This document shows, piece after piece, positions 17,019-25,853 of a stretch of 64,000 nucleotides of DNA. Origin of the DNA: Natronomonas gomsonensis. GTDB lineage: Archaea > Halobacteriota > Halobacteria > Halobacteriales > Haloarculaceae. Numbering within the stretch: position 1 is the stretch's first letter; each line of letters opens with the position of its first letter. Under the pieces are notes generated by a model, which worked only from the letters and a program-made list of their open reading frames with translations, was not told the DNA's origin and did not search any database. Location of the stretch: positions 1,302,001 through 1,366,000 of the forward strand of contig NZ_JACAWU010000002.1 in NCBI RefSeq assembly GCF_013391635.1. Direction: 5' to 3'. Made by a program: the position numbers and the translations under genes.

Positions 17019-17663
17019 ATGAGCGACGACGGCCACCACCACGAAGCGGAGAACCATGGACACGACCACGAGGACGGAGCCCACGGGCACCACCACGAAC
17101 ACGACAACCACCACGCCCACGACCTTGATGAACTCGGTGTCACGGTTCTGACCGTTTCCTCCTCGCGGAGCATCGAGGAAGACCCCTCCGGCGCCGCCAT
17201 CGTCGACCTCGTGGAGGAGGCGGGCCACACCGTCGTGGTTCGGGAACTCGTCGGCGACGATTACGACAGCGTGCAGGACGCCGTCGACCGCTTCGTGGGT
17301 CGCGAGGACACCGACTGCGTCGTGACGACCGGCGGCACCGGCGTCACGCCCGACGACGTGACCGTCGAGGCAGTCGAACCGCTGTTCGAAAAGGAACTGC
17401 CGGGGTTCGGCGAACTGTTCCGGTCGCTGTCGGTCGAGGAAATCGGGACGCGCGTCGTCGGGACGCGTGCCGCCGCGGGCATCGCCGACGGCGTCCCCGT
17501 GTTCTGCCTACCCGGCAGCGAGAACGCGGTTCGACTCGCAGTCGACGACATCATCGTCGCCGAGGCGCCGCATCTCGCCGGGCTCGCCCGTCGGGAAGAC
17601 GAGACCGCTGACAGTGCCGAGACCGAGGATAGCGACGAACCCGACGAGGGCGACCCCGCTTAG
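17019..17663 (+). CDS. moaB: MoaB/Mog family molybdopterin protein with His-rich N-terminus
   Basis: The core (residues ~38-185) is the MoaB/MogA fold that adenylylates molybdopterin: [10 protein letters not shown], the MPT-binding [16 protein letters not shown], and [10 protein letters not shown]. Residues 5-34 are exceptional, with 14 His among mostly Asp, Glu, Gly and Asn, which predicts metal binding. The last ~25 residues are acidic and disordered. Divergent from the dehydrogenase. The tungsto/molybdo-enzyme AOR lies 29 kb away. Confidence 0.9.
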   Translation: MSDDGHHHEAENHGHDHEDGAHGHHHEHDNHHAHDLDELGVTVLTVSSSRSIEEDPSGAAIVDLVEEAGHTVVVRELVGDDYDSVQDAVDRFVGREDTDCVVTTGGTGVTPDDVTVEAVEPLFEKELPGFGELFRSLSVEEIGTRVVGTRAAAGIADGVPVFCLPGSENAVRLAVDDIIVAEAPHLAGLARREDETADSAETEDSDEPDEGDPA

Positions 17664-17974
17664 GGAAGCGGACAGAGACTCGCCGTCAGAAGCGCCCGCT
17701 CGTCGCTTTCGTTTCGCGCGCCGTGTTCGACGCCGCGTTCGTTGTGGACGACTGCGGGCGCGGAAACCGTCTCCTTGGTGCCGTCCTGTGTGACGACGAC
17801 TTCGCCCTCCAGTAGGTGAAAGACGTTCTCACAGTCGTCGTGGACGTGGGGGTCGAACGCACCACCGGGGCCGAGCGCGAACAGTTTCACGAGCACGTCG
17901 TCGTGGACCACCAGCTCCGCCGTCTCGACTTCGCCGGCAGCGGGGTCGACCGCCGGCAGTTCGTTCAGCGTCAT
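17660..17974 (-). CDS. Cupin-domain protein
   Basis: 104 aa single cupin. Motif 1 is FDPHVHDDCENVFHLLEGE with the His-x-His and Glu/His metal ligands; motif 2 is around VHNERGVEHGARNES. Such small cupins bind a divalent metal and may be sensors, isomerases or dioxygenases. It converges with moaB with a 4-nt overlap. Confidence 0.82.
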   Translation of the reverse strand: MTLNELPAVDPAAGEVETAELVVHDDVLVKLFALGPGGAFDPHVHDDCENVFHLLEGEVVVTQDGTKETVSAPAVVHNERGVEHGARNESDERALLTASLCPLP

Positions 17975-18023
17975 ACCGACCGATTCGGCCGCGAGAACTT
18001 AACTCTCAGCCGTCGACGGCGGG

Positions 18024-19526
18024 TCAGTCGGCGCTGACTTCGCGACCGCCGCTGGCCGAGACGCCGCCCTCGCCGTTGTCCAGTGTCGACCTGACGGAGG
18101 GCGCCAGTCGCGTGACCTTGCTCGCGCCGTCTTTCTCTTGGACCACGAGGCCGTCGTCGGCGAGTCGCGAGAGATGATACGACACCGTGCTGTAACTCGT
18201 CTCCACCTCGTCGACGATGTCGCCGACGGTCGCCGCGCCGTAGGTCCTGAGTACGTCGATGATGGCGGCGCTGGAGTCCTTCTCAAGGGCTGCGGCGAGT
18301 TCCTCGTTTTCCGTCCCGATGGGGAACAGCCGTCTGTTGCCGCGGAGCTTCCGGGAGGTGACGAGCCGTTCGCGTTCGAGGACGCGGAGGTGATGGCGGA
18401 CGGTCGAAAGCGGCGTGTCGAGGTCGTCGGCGAGCGCCGACAGCGAGACGCCCGGGGAGTCCGTGATGCGGTCGTGAATTCGCTCCCGTGTCTCGTGTTC
18501 GAGGGGGTCGGAGCCGTCGTGGCGGCCGAAGCGGAACATCGCACCGAACCGCCCCAGCCAGTCGGCCACGAGCGCGGTACCCACCGATAGGAAACCGGTC
18601 CACGGTTGGGCCACCGCGACGAACATCGCCGTCCCGAGCGCCGGGACGTAATCGAGCAGCGCGGCGCCGTCGAACCACGCAAGGGACCCGAGCAGCGACG
18701 CGGGCGGCTCCCCGTCGTCTTCGGCGCTCGGTTCCGCCGACTCGCCACCGGTGGTGTCACCGCCGGTCGTCGGCTCGACGGCGATAGATTCGCCGTCGGC
18801 AGCCGCCGTCTTGGCGTCGGCGTCACCGTCCGTCTCAGCCGATGTCGAGGGGGCAGCGAGTTCGGGGCCATCGGCAGCATCGGTGTCCGCCGGTGGTGTC
18901 ACCGACGAACCGGAGTCGGAGGTCGTCGACCCCGACAGCGGAACGTCGACTGCCAACCCCGGCGCCGAGTTCGTCGTCGAGCCGACCTCGACGGCGACGC
19001 CGCCAGAGGTCACGTCGACGGTGGGGGCCCCAGCGAGCGCCGGCGACGCCGTCACGCCATCGAGGCCGGCCACTCCGTCGTCGAGACGCCATTGCTCCGT
19101 GTCCGCCCCGGAGAGAGCTACGAGCCGGTCGACGGACTCCTCGCCGTCAGTGCCGTCCGTGGCGGTTCCGGCAGTTGCGTTCGTGATGTTCGTGATATTC
19201 GTGGCGTTCGTGGCGTTCGTAGCGTTGTCGAGGACCGTTCCCGTCGTGTTCTCGACAGTTCCTGTCGCCGTCTCCGTCAGGTTACGAACCGGCTCGGAGT
19301 CGTTTCGTTGCCAGTCGCTGTCGTTGTCGCCCCACTCGCGTTCGTCGGTTTCCCACTCGTCGTCGTCATCGTCGGATATCGCTGCGGCGGCCGGCGCGAC
19401 CGCGGAGAGAGCCACACTGGCGACGAGCAGCGTACAGACGACGAGCGTGCGTAATCGTAGTTCCAATTCAGTAACCCCCTTTGGCGACGGATGGGCCCGA
19501 TTACGAAAGTCCGTTTCACCGGTCAT
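18024..19526 (-). CDS. Membrane-anchored two-HTH transcriptional regulator with secreted N-terminal domain
   Basis: Order: N-terminal signal/TM helix (LVVCTLLVASVALSAVAPAAA), ~230 residues of extracellular Asp/Ser/Thr-rich low-complexity sequence including Asn-Ala-Thr and Asn-Ile-Thr repeats that are dense N-glycosylation sequons, one or two membrane helices near residues 290-330, then two winged helices in the cytoplasm (residues ~350-410 with STVRHHLRVLERERLV, and ~415-470 with STVSYHLSRLADDGLV). A TATA box (TATAAAAG, ~19535) lies so close to ATG 19526 that a TTG at 19466 after AGGGGG is a credible true start. Divergent from the subtilase. Confidence 0.8.
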   Translation of the reverse strand: MTGETDFRNRAHPSPKGVTELELRLRTLVVCTLLVASVALSAVAPAAAAISDDDDDEWETDEREWGDNDSDWQRNDSEPVRNLTETATGTVENTTGTVLDNATNATNATNITNITNATAGTATDGTDGEESVDRLVALSGADTEQWRLDDGVAGLDGVTASPALAGAPTVDVTSGGVAVEVGSTTNSAPGLAVDVPLSGSTTSDSGSSVTPPADTDAADGPELAAPSTSAETDGDADAKTAAADGESIAVEPTTGGDTTGGESAEPSAEDDGEPPASLLGSLAWFDGAALLDYVPALGTAMFVAVAQPWTGFLSVGTALVADWLGRFGAMFRFGRHDGSDPLEHETRERIHDRITDSPGVSLSALADDLDTPLSTVRHHLRVLERERLVTSRKLRGNRRLFPIGTENEELAAALEKDSSAAIIDVLRTYGAATVGDIVDEVETSYSTVSYHLSRLADDGLVVQEKDGASKVTRLAPSVRSTLDNGEGGVSASGGREVSAD

Positions 19527-19640
19527 GGACGGACTTTTATATTCGCCTCGTATTCACGGCCGACTGCTGGCCTCTAGCGGTCGTTTCGATGCGGTTGTTA
19601 GAACGTTCATAGGGGTATCGACGGTCGTTTCGACCACGAC
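19527..19640. promoter_or_regulatory. Divergent promoter of regulator and subtilase
   Basis: 114 nt between the two genes. A TATA box for the minus strand lies at ~19532-19540. A 12-bp direct repeat CGGTCGTTTCGA occurs near 19578 and again near 19622, the second just before the subtilase ATG. The repeats are candidate binding sites for the two-HTH regulator. Confidence 0.5.
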
Positions 19641-22600
19641 ATGAGTAGAGACGATTCGGGACTGTCACGACGAACGTTCATGAAGGGCGTCGGGATAACT
19701 GCTCTCGCGGCAGCGACGGGGCCCTCCCTTGCGAGCGCCGACCACGCTATCGACGAGCGCTTCCTCAACTGGCGTGCCGTCGAGGCACGGAAGGTGTGGG
19801 ACCGTGGCTTCCGTGGGCGCCGCGACCGGACCCTCGCGTTGACCGACTCCGGCGTCGAGGGGCGCCACCCCGACCTCGGCCCGTGGAACGGCGTCCGCGT
19901 CGAAATCGAAGACGGCGAGTTCACGCTGGTTCGCTCGGACGGCGACTCGGGCGGCAGCGTCGAGTTCCAACCAATTACCGAAGACGGCGAGCCGCTGACC
20001 GAGTCCGACTCCGGTACCTTCACCCCCGGTGCCTTCGCCGCACCGAACGAGCAGTTCAGCGAAGTCAAAGGCGCAACGTTCACCGCACAGGCGACGAGCA
20101 AACTCGACGCCGAACTGTCGTGGACGCCGCCGGGCAACGACCTCGAGTTCCGCATCGACGACGTGACCGACGAGCGGACGGAAGTCGGCCGCGTCGCGAG
20201 CGCCGACAACCCCGAGACGCTGCTGGTCGACCTCGAAGAGGGTCGGGAGTACCAGTTCGTCATCGAACTGTACGCGGCCGTCGGCGGCCAGTACACCGTC
20301 GAGGCGACGTACGTCGAGGCGGTGTCGAACGGCGACGGCGGGGAGACGGCGAGCGTCGACGCCAGCGATATCTTCGCTGACCCCTCCAACAAGACGTTCG
20401 GCTGGTACGACGCCGGCAGCCGATATGGCAGTTTCGACCGCCCGCGCGACCAGAACGGCCACGGGACCCACGTCTCCTCCATCATGGCCGGTTCGGGACG
20501 CGCAAGCACCATCGAGTCCTCGACGATCCACGAGGAGAACGCGACGCTGCTGCCAAGTGACTTCCTCGAATACGAGGTCGACGCCGTGGCCGGCCAGAGC
20601 GTCTGGGCGTCGGCGTTCGGGACGAACATCAACCTCTACATCATCGACGAGGAGGGCCGGGAACTCGACGAGTCGCCGGTCCGGAAGGACTCGCTGATTC
20701 TCGAACAACCCATCGACGAGGACGGCACCTACACCGTACAGGTCCGCCCCCGAGAGACCGACACCGTCGTCAGCGGTGCGGGAGAGCAGGCCCAATCCGG
20801 CAATCCGACGGCGGGCACGCTCGAACGCATCGCCGTCGGGACGACGAAGTTCGCAGCCAACACCGCAGGCGAGGGCATCCCCGGCGACGTGAGCGAAAGC
20901 GAGCAGTCACTCCATCCCGGCGTCGCCCCGAACGCCGGCATCGTCGGCCTGCAGGGACTGGGCGAACCGACCGTCGACCTCGGCGACTACGCCGAGCAGT
21001 TCAAAAAAGCGTTCAACATCCGCTCGGTCAACATGTCGTGGGGGCCGCTACAGGGCGCTCCCCTCGGTCAGGTCGAACAGCTCGACTCCACGCGCGCGGA
21101 CGTACGTCGCATCACCGAAGGCGGGATGTTGGTCTGTGCGTCGGCGGGTAACTCCTTTACACCCGCCAACGGCAACGGCGGGCCGGCGGCGGCCGACGAG
21201 GCCATCTCCGTCGTCGCCACTGGGCCGTTCGACGGCATCTCGACGTACTCCTCGGGTGGCATCGGCGGCGTCGACGAACAGAGCGACGACTCGCCCGAAT
21301 CGAGCCCCGCCTACGCCAAACCCGACGTGACCGCCCCCGGCGGCGACATCGGGCCGGACGCCTTGGCGAACATCGGCCTCGGACTGGCGACGAACCCGCC
21401 GGTCAGCGCCGGACCGGAACCGCCGGTCGGCATCGAGTACCCGATTCCGTCGAACTACGAACTCGCCCGTGCGGCGAAGAACGGCGACCCCGAGAGGACG
21501 TACGGCGACGCCGATGGTTCGGCGGATACCGGCGCGGACGAACCGTTCGCGCCACGCGATTACACCGACAAGGCAGGCACCTCGATGTCCTCGCCGTACG
21601 TCAACGGCGTCGCCGGCTTGCTGGCGGAAGCGATGGAGTTCGGCCGACCCGACGGCAGCGACCGACCCGACGAACTGACGCTTCCCGAACCGGCCGCGAC
21701 GACCGAATCCGACGTGTACCGGCTGAAGGGTCTGCTGTTGGCGACGGCCAGCGAGTCGGTGTTCACGGCCGCGCCGTATCACGCCGGCCAGAACCCGCCG
21801 AAGGGGCCGACCTACGACTTCGGCGGCCGGGACCCCTTCGAAGGCTTCGGTCGCGTCAACCCCGACGCCGCCGTCGACGCCGTCACGCGGGATTTGACGC
21901 CCGAACTCACGAACGACGACGGTGACCCGACGACCGGCTCGGCGACCACCGAGGAGACCCTCGGCCTCTACGTCCCCGAAGACTCCCGTGCGACCGCCGG
22001 CTACGTCGAGGCGCCGACCGGAACGATGACCGTCGAGGTGTCGCTGTCGCACCTCTCGGGCGGCAACAAGGGAATTGCCGCCGGCGACCCCCACATCGAC
22101 CTGTTCGTCTACGACCCGGCGAATCCGACCGACCGCGGCGAACCGAACATCGTCGCCCGCGCTCAGGGCGCCACCGGTGCCCCGTCGGTGACCGTCTCGG
22201 TCCCCGACGACGACCAAGAGACCAACACCTACGTCGTCGTCGCCAAACTGGTCAACGTTCCCGGCGTCGTCAACGGTTTCGACGTTCAGAGCCACTTCGA
22301 CCTCACCGTGGCGCTGGACGCCGCCGAGAACACCTTCGACGTGGCCGACGGCGCACGGACCAGCGACGCGACAGCGGTCACCGGCGGACAGGCCAACCGC
22401 CTCACCGTCGACGTGACCGACCCCGACGAGGAGGCCCTCGTCCGCGACGTGGTCCCTGGGTCGTGGAACGTCCTCACCGAGTTGTCCGACACCGTCGAGC
22501 GCGTCGACCAACCCACCGAGGGCGGCCCGCAGTTCGTCTACTTCGCCGACAGCGCTGCGACCGGCGAGACCTCCTCCTACACCTACTTCGTCGAAGCGCC

Positions 22601-22793
22601 CGACAGCCTCGAAGAGTCCAACGCCTACCAGTTCGGGCCAGCGGAGGCGAAACCGACCGAGGACGCCGGTGATGACGGCGTGCCGTTCGTCGCCGTCCCC
22701 AATACCTCCGGCAACGTCGTCGCCGTGGGCCTCGACACCGCCGACCCGCAGGGCAGTCTGCCGGGCGGCGACGTGGAACCGCCGACGAACTGA
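19641..22793 (+). CDS. Tat-secreted subtilisin-like serine protease (S8)
   Basis: 1050 aa. Twin-arginine signal LSRRTFMKG then a hydrophobic stretch to about residue 33. Catalytic triad by motif: Asp69 (LALTDSGVEGRHPDL), His274 (DQNGHGTHVSSIMAG), Ser648 (AGTSMSSPYVNGVAGLL); oxyanion Asn in CASAGNSF. The spacing is very wide. Beta-rich PPC-like segments sit between Asp and His (~110-230) and between His and Ser (~290-390), and more beta domains follow the catalytic part (~770-1030). Extracellular protease of the halolysin group; target unknown. Confidence 0.92.
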   Translation: MSRDDSGLSRRTFMKGVGITALAAATGPSLASADHAIDERFLNWRAVEARKVWDRGFRGRRDRTLALTDSGVEGRHPDLGPWNGVRVEIEDGEFTLVRSDGDSGGSVEFQPITEDGEPLTESDSGTFTPGAFAAPNEQFSEVKGATFTAQATSKLDAELSWTPPGNDLEFRIDDVTDERTEVGRVASADNPETLLVDLEEGREYQFVIELYAAVGGQYTVEATYVEAVSNGDGGETASVDASDIFADPSNKTFGWYDAGSRYGSFDRPRDQNGHGTHVSSIMAGSGRASTIESSTIHEENATLLPSDFLEYEVDAVAGQSVWASAFGTNINLYIIDEEGRELDESPVRKDSLILEQPIDEDGTYTVQVRPRETDTVVSGAGEQAQSGNPTAGTLERIAVGTTKFAANTAGEGIPGDVSESEQSLHPGVAPNAGIVGLQGLGEPTVDLGDYAEQFKKAFNIRSVNMSWGPLQGAPLGQVEQLDSTRADVRRITEGGMLVCASAGNSFTPANGNGGPAAADEAISVVATGPFDGISTYSSGGIGGVDEQSDDSPESSPAYAKPDVTAPGGDIGPDALANIGLGLATNPPVSAGPEPPVGIEYPIPSNYELARAAKNGDPERTYGDADGSADTGADEPFAPRDYTDKAGTSMSSPYVNGVAGLLAEAMEFGRPDGSDRPDELTLPEPAATTESDVYRLKGLLLATASESVFTAAPYHAGQNPPKGPTYDFGGRDPFEGFGRVNPDAAVDAVTRDLTPELTNDDGDPTTGSATTEETLGLYVPEDSRATAGYVEAPTGTMTVEVSLSHLSGGNKGIAAGDPHIDLFVYDPANPTDRGEPNIVARAQGATGAPSVTVSVPDDDQETNTYVVVAKLVNVPGVVNGFDVQSHFDLTVALDAAENTFDVADGARTSDATAVTGGQANRLTVDVTDPDEEALVRDVVPGSWNVLTELSDTVERVDQPTEGGPQFVYFADSAATGETSSYTYFVEAPDSLEESNAYQFGPAEAKPTEDAGDDGVPFVAVPNTSGNVVAVGLDTADPQGSLPGGDVEPPTN

Positions 22794-22852
22794 GCGGTCG
22801 CTCCGCTGTGCGACTGGCGGGGTTTTTTACGGCGCGTCGAGATCCCCCGTGT

Positions 22853-23062
22853 ATGGAGCCGATTGCCCTCCTGTTCGTCCTGTTCGGACTCCCAAGTGCG
22901 GTCTGGCCCTACCGGATGGCCCGCTTCGAAGAGCAACTCGACGCTATCGGTAGCAAACGCCGCTGGTCGGAGGTCGAACCCGCCGACTGGAAGGTCATGC
23001 TGACGAGATACGTCGGTATCGTGATGGTCGGCGGGGGCGTCCTGTGGTTCCTCTCGGGGTGA
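22853..23062 (+). CDS. Small two-helix membrane protein
   Basis: 69 aa starting ATG 22853. Helix 1 is PIALLFVLFGLPSAVWP, helix 2 is YVGIVMVGGGVLWFLSG, joined by a charged loop with RMARFEEQLDAIGS. The pattern resembles the small DUF6199-type membrane proteins, but this is from memory. Upstream of mch on the same strand, 47 nt away. Function unknown. Confidence 0.65.
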   Translation: MEPIALLFVLFGLPSAVWPYRMARFEEQLDAIGSKRRWSEVEPADWKVMLTRYVGIVMVGGGVLWFLSG

Positions 23063-23109
23063 GGGTCGAGTCACGAACCCTTTTCACCGAATCCGTCCGA
23101 GAGGTCGGT

Positions 23110-24045
23110 ATGGAGAGTCTCAATCGGATGGCCGTCGAGTTGGTCGACGAGGCCATCGACTTCGCCGACGAACTCGCTATCGAGGTCCACGAACTCGACA
23201 ACGGCGCGGTCGTTCTCGACTTCGGCGTCGAGGCGGTCGGCGGCATCGAGGCCGGCCTGCTGTTGACCGAAATCCAGACCGGCGGGCTGTCGACGGTCCA
23301 AATTGGAATGGACGAAATCGAGGGCGTGCCGTTCACCCACGTCGAAACGTCGACCGACCACCCCGCACTCGCGCTCTTGTGCGCCCAGAAGGCCGGCTGG
23401 GAGCTGTCGGTCGAGGGCTTCGAGGGACTCGGGTCGGGGCCGGCACGGGCGCTCGTCGCCGAAGAGGAGGAGTACGCCCGCGTCGGTTACCGCGACGCCT
23501 CGGACTTTGCCGTCCTCGCCATCGAAAGCGAGGAACTGCCCGACGAAGCCGTCGCCGAACACATCGCCGACCGCTGTGGCGTCCCCGTCTCGAGCGTCTT
23601 CCTGCCGACGTTCTCGACGGCAAGCGTCACCGGCAGCGTCGCCCTGGCAGGGCGAGCCGGCGAACTCGCCGCCTTCCGGCTCTCGGAGCTGGGGTACGAC
23701 CCCGTCGAGTTGTTGACGGTGACTGCCTCCGCACCAGTCGCCCCCGTCGCCGAAAGCGACGAGCTGGCGATGGCAAGAACCAACGACGCACTCGCCTACG
23801 GCGGACAAGTCCACATGAGCGTCGACGAGGGCTTCGACCGCTTCGACGAGGTCTCCTCGACGGCTCGCGAGGAGTTCGGTCGACCCTTCGTCGACATCTT
23901 CGAGGACCACGAGTGGGACTTCTATGACCTCCCGCTCGAAGTGTTCGCGCCGGCGCAGGTAACCATCGACGTGGTCGGTGAGGGCGTCGAAGCCCTCGGC
24001 CGAACCGACGAGGCGCTGTTGGCCGAGAGCTTCGGACTCCCATGA
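23110..24045 (+). CDS. mch: Methenyltetrahydromethanopterin cyclohydrolase-type enzyme
   Basis: 311 aa from ATG 23110 ([19 protein letters not shown]). Family blocks seen: [45 protein letters not shown] and [11 protein letters not shown]. In haloarchaea, which use folate-type carriers, this enzyme is thought to interconvert methenyl and formyl C1 units. Together with gcvT, gcvH and purU in this window it forms part of one-carbon metabolism. Confidence 0.93.
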   Translation: MESLNRMAVELVDEAIDFADELAIEVHELDNGAVVLDFGVEAVGGIEAGLLLTEIQTGGLSTVQIGMDEIEGVPFTHVETSTDHPALALLCAQKAGWELSVEGFEGLGSGPARALVAEEEEYARVGYRDASDFAVLAIESEELPDEAVAEHIADRCGVPVSSVFLPTFSTASVTGSVALAGRAGELAAFRLSELGYDPVELLTVTASAPVAPVAESDELAMARTNDALAYGGQVHMSVDEGFDRFDEVSSTAREEFGRPFVDIFEDHEWDFYDLPLEVFAPAQVTIDVVGEGVEALGRTDEALLAESFGLP

Positions 24046-24527
24046 AGTTCAAAGTCGTCCCCGAACCGGCCCCATCAATCGACCGCATCGCCGAGGTACA
24101 GCGGGCGGTCCCGCTCGTCCCCGACGGGGAAACCTCCTGCTGTGTGCGCGTGATGGAGCAGGCGGGCGTCTCCTCACAGGACCGCGCCAAGGAGTGGCTG
24201 ACGTTCCTGCGGGCCTTGGAGCTCGTCGAGGAAACCGACGGGAAGTACCGGCGACTCCCGCAGGAGGTCGACCCCGAAGCGCTGCGGTCGGCGTTTCTAC
24301 AGCGGGTGTATCTCGCCGAAGCGGTCGTCGCGACGCTGGACAACGCCGAAGAACCGCTGGCCGCCGAGACGGTCTTCGAACGACTGGCCGACCGCCTCCC
24401 ACAGTGGGAGCGACTGCGGCACACCGACCCCGAGTCGGTGTGGCGCGAGCGCATCGACCGGCTCCTGGAGTGGGCCTGTACGTTCGGGCTGGCGGAGCGC
24501 GTCGACGGTGCGTACGCGGGCGCGTGA
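24042..24527 (+). CDS. Conserved haloarchaeal protein, helical
   Basis: 161 aa, starting ATG 24042 inside the end of mch (ATGA, 4-nt overlap), so co-translated. The N-terminus ([20 protein letters not shown]) is followed by helix-rich sequence that looks like a winged-helix partner ([20 protein letters not shown]). No known domain is recognised. A role linked to mch is only suggested by coupling. Confidence 0.7.
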   Translation: MKFKVVPEPAPSIDRIAEVQRAVPLVPDGETSCCVRVMEQAGVSSQDRAKEWLTFLRALELVEETDGKYRRLPQEVDPEALRSAFLQRVYLAEAVVATLDNAEEPLAAETVFERLADRLPQWERLRHTDPESVWRERIDRLLEWACTFGLAERVDGAYAGA

Positions 24528-24547
24528 CACCGCCGGGGCTTTCCAAA

Positions 24548-24558
24548 CCGTTTATACT
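24548..24558 (+). promoter_or_regulatory. TATA box of the aIF5A gene
   Basis: ccgtttatact, centred about 28 nt before ATG 24581, which places transcription start at or next to the start codon, so the mRNA is probably leaderless. Confidence 0.55.
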
Positions 24559-24580
24559 GCACCGAAGGCAAGCCGTGGGT

Positions 24581-24955
24581 ATGCCGAGAGAGCAGACTGA
24601 GGTCCGAGATCTTCAGGAAGGCAACTACGTGATGATAGACGACGTGCCGAGCAAAATCTACGCCTACAGCACGTCCAAGCCCGGCAAACACGGGAGCGCG
24701 AAGGCCCGCGTCGAGGGCAAGGGTGTCTTCGACAGCCAGAAGCGCAACTTCACCCAGCCGGTCGACGCGAAGGTGTGGGTTCCCATCATCAACCGCAAGC
24801 AGGGACAGGTCGTCTCCGTCTCCGGCGGCGACATGCAGGTGATGGACCTCGAAACCTACGAGACCATCACGATGCGCATCCCCGATGACCTCGACCCCTC
24901 GCCGGACGACGAGATCGAGTACCTCGAGTACGAAGGCCAGCGCAAGGTCGTCTAG
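24581..24955 (+). CDS. Translation initiation factor aIF5A
   Basis: 124 aa. N-terminal KOW-like domain with the (deoxy)hypusine loop [15 protein letters not shown], in which the Lys of GKHG is the modified residue, and a C-terminal OB fold ([15 protein letters not shown] onward). It promotes peptide-bond formation at difficult sequences. The longer open frame starting at 23978 is not the gene; ATG 24581 gives the family start [14 protein letters not shown]. Adjacent to the agmatinase-like gene by 3-6 nt. Confidence 0.96.
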   Translation: MPREQTEVRDLQEGNYVMIDDVPSKIYAYSTSKPGKHGSAKARVEGKGVFDSQKRNFTQPVDAKVWVPIINRKQGQVVSVSGGDMQVMDLETYETITMRIPDDLDPSPDDEIEYLEYEGQRKVV

Positions 24956-24961
24956 GTGGGT

Positions 24962-25768
24962 ATGGGCGAGTTCCCCGGTGCGAACGCCGACCCGGACGAC
25001 GCCGATTACGCCGTCGTCGGCGCACCACTCGACGTTTCTACCACGTTTCGCCCCGGAACCCGATTCGGACCCGACCGGGTCCGACGGTTCGCTCGCCCGT
25101 TCGATGATTACGACCAGCGAACGGACCAACATTTCTCGGACCTCGTTTTCGATTCGGGCGACGTGTCCCCGTGGGACGACGCCGCCGACTATCTCGACTT
25201 CCTTTCGGGCAGCCTCCGTGACCACCACGACGACGGCCGCCTCCCCCTGTTGGTCGGCGGCGAACACACCGTCACCGTCGCCGGACTCCGTGCGGCCGAC
25301 CCCGACGTGTACGTCTGTCTCGACGCCCACCTCGACCTCTACGAGGCGTATGCGGGCAACGAATACTCACACGCGACGGTGACCCACCACGCCCTCGAAA
25401 TCGTAGACGAGGCGATTTTACTCGGGGCACGCACCGGCAGCGAGGCCGAGTGGGACCGCGCCGCAGAGTCGGACGTGACCATCGTGACCCCAGAAGAGGT
25501 CCCCCAGTGGCGGCCCGACTTCGACGGCGACGCCTACCTGAGTGTCGACATCGACGCCGCCGACCCGGCTTTCGCCCCCGGCACCGGAACGCCGGAACCG
25601 TTCGGACTGAGTTCACGAGAGATGCGCGATGTCGTTCGAGCGGTCGCGCCCTCCGCGGTCGGCTTCGACATCGTGGAGGTCAACGACCGCGACGACGGCC
25701 AGGCCGGTTCGCTTGCGGCGAAACTGCTCCGAGAGTTGGTCTTCACCCACGCCGACAGTTCGGAGTAA
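24962..25768 (+). CDS. speB: Agmatinase-like ureohydrolase
   Basis: Arginase/agmatinase family. Metal-binding blocks: GGEHTVT (usual GGDHS), DAHLDLYEAYAGN, and SVDIDAADPAFAPGTGTPEP, so the binuclear Mn site is intact. 268-270 aa depending on ATG 24962 or the start 6 nt upstream. Next to aIF5A; in Haloferax volcanii the equivalent gene is clustered with aIF5A, essential, and proposed to act in deoxyhypusine formation from agmatine rather than only in polyamine breakdown. Confidence 0.9.
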   Translation: MGEFPGANADPDDADYAVVGAPLDVSTTFRPGTRFGPDRVRRFARPFDDYDQRTDQHFSDLVFDSGDVSPWDDAADYLDFLSGSLRDHHDDGRLPLLVGGEHTVTVAGLRAADPDVYVCLDAHLDLYEAYAGNEYSHATVTHHALEIVDEAILLGARTGSEAEWDRAAESDVTIVTPEEVPQWRPDFDGDAYLSVDIDAADPAFAPGTGTPEPFGLSSREMRDVVRAVAPSAVGFDIVEVNDRDDGQAGSLAAKLLRELVFTHADSSE

Positions 25769-25853
25769 CGAAGCCCGCCGCACACGGCGGACCCGAACCC
25801 CACGATAGCGCGTTCAAAACTACTATTTCGAGCGCCGACCAGCGGGCGAGTGT

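Noticed and set aside
18138-18590. Plus-strand 150-codon frame within the regulator gene
   Set aside because: Antisense shadow lying over the two winged-helix domains.
21048-22511. 487-codon frame antisense to the subtilase
   Set aside because: GC shadow; no start signal or motif.
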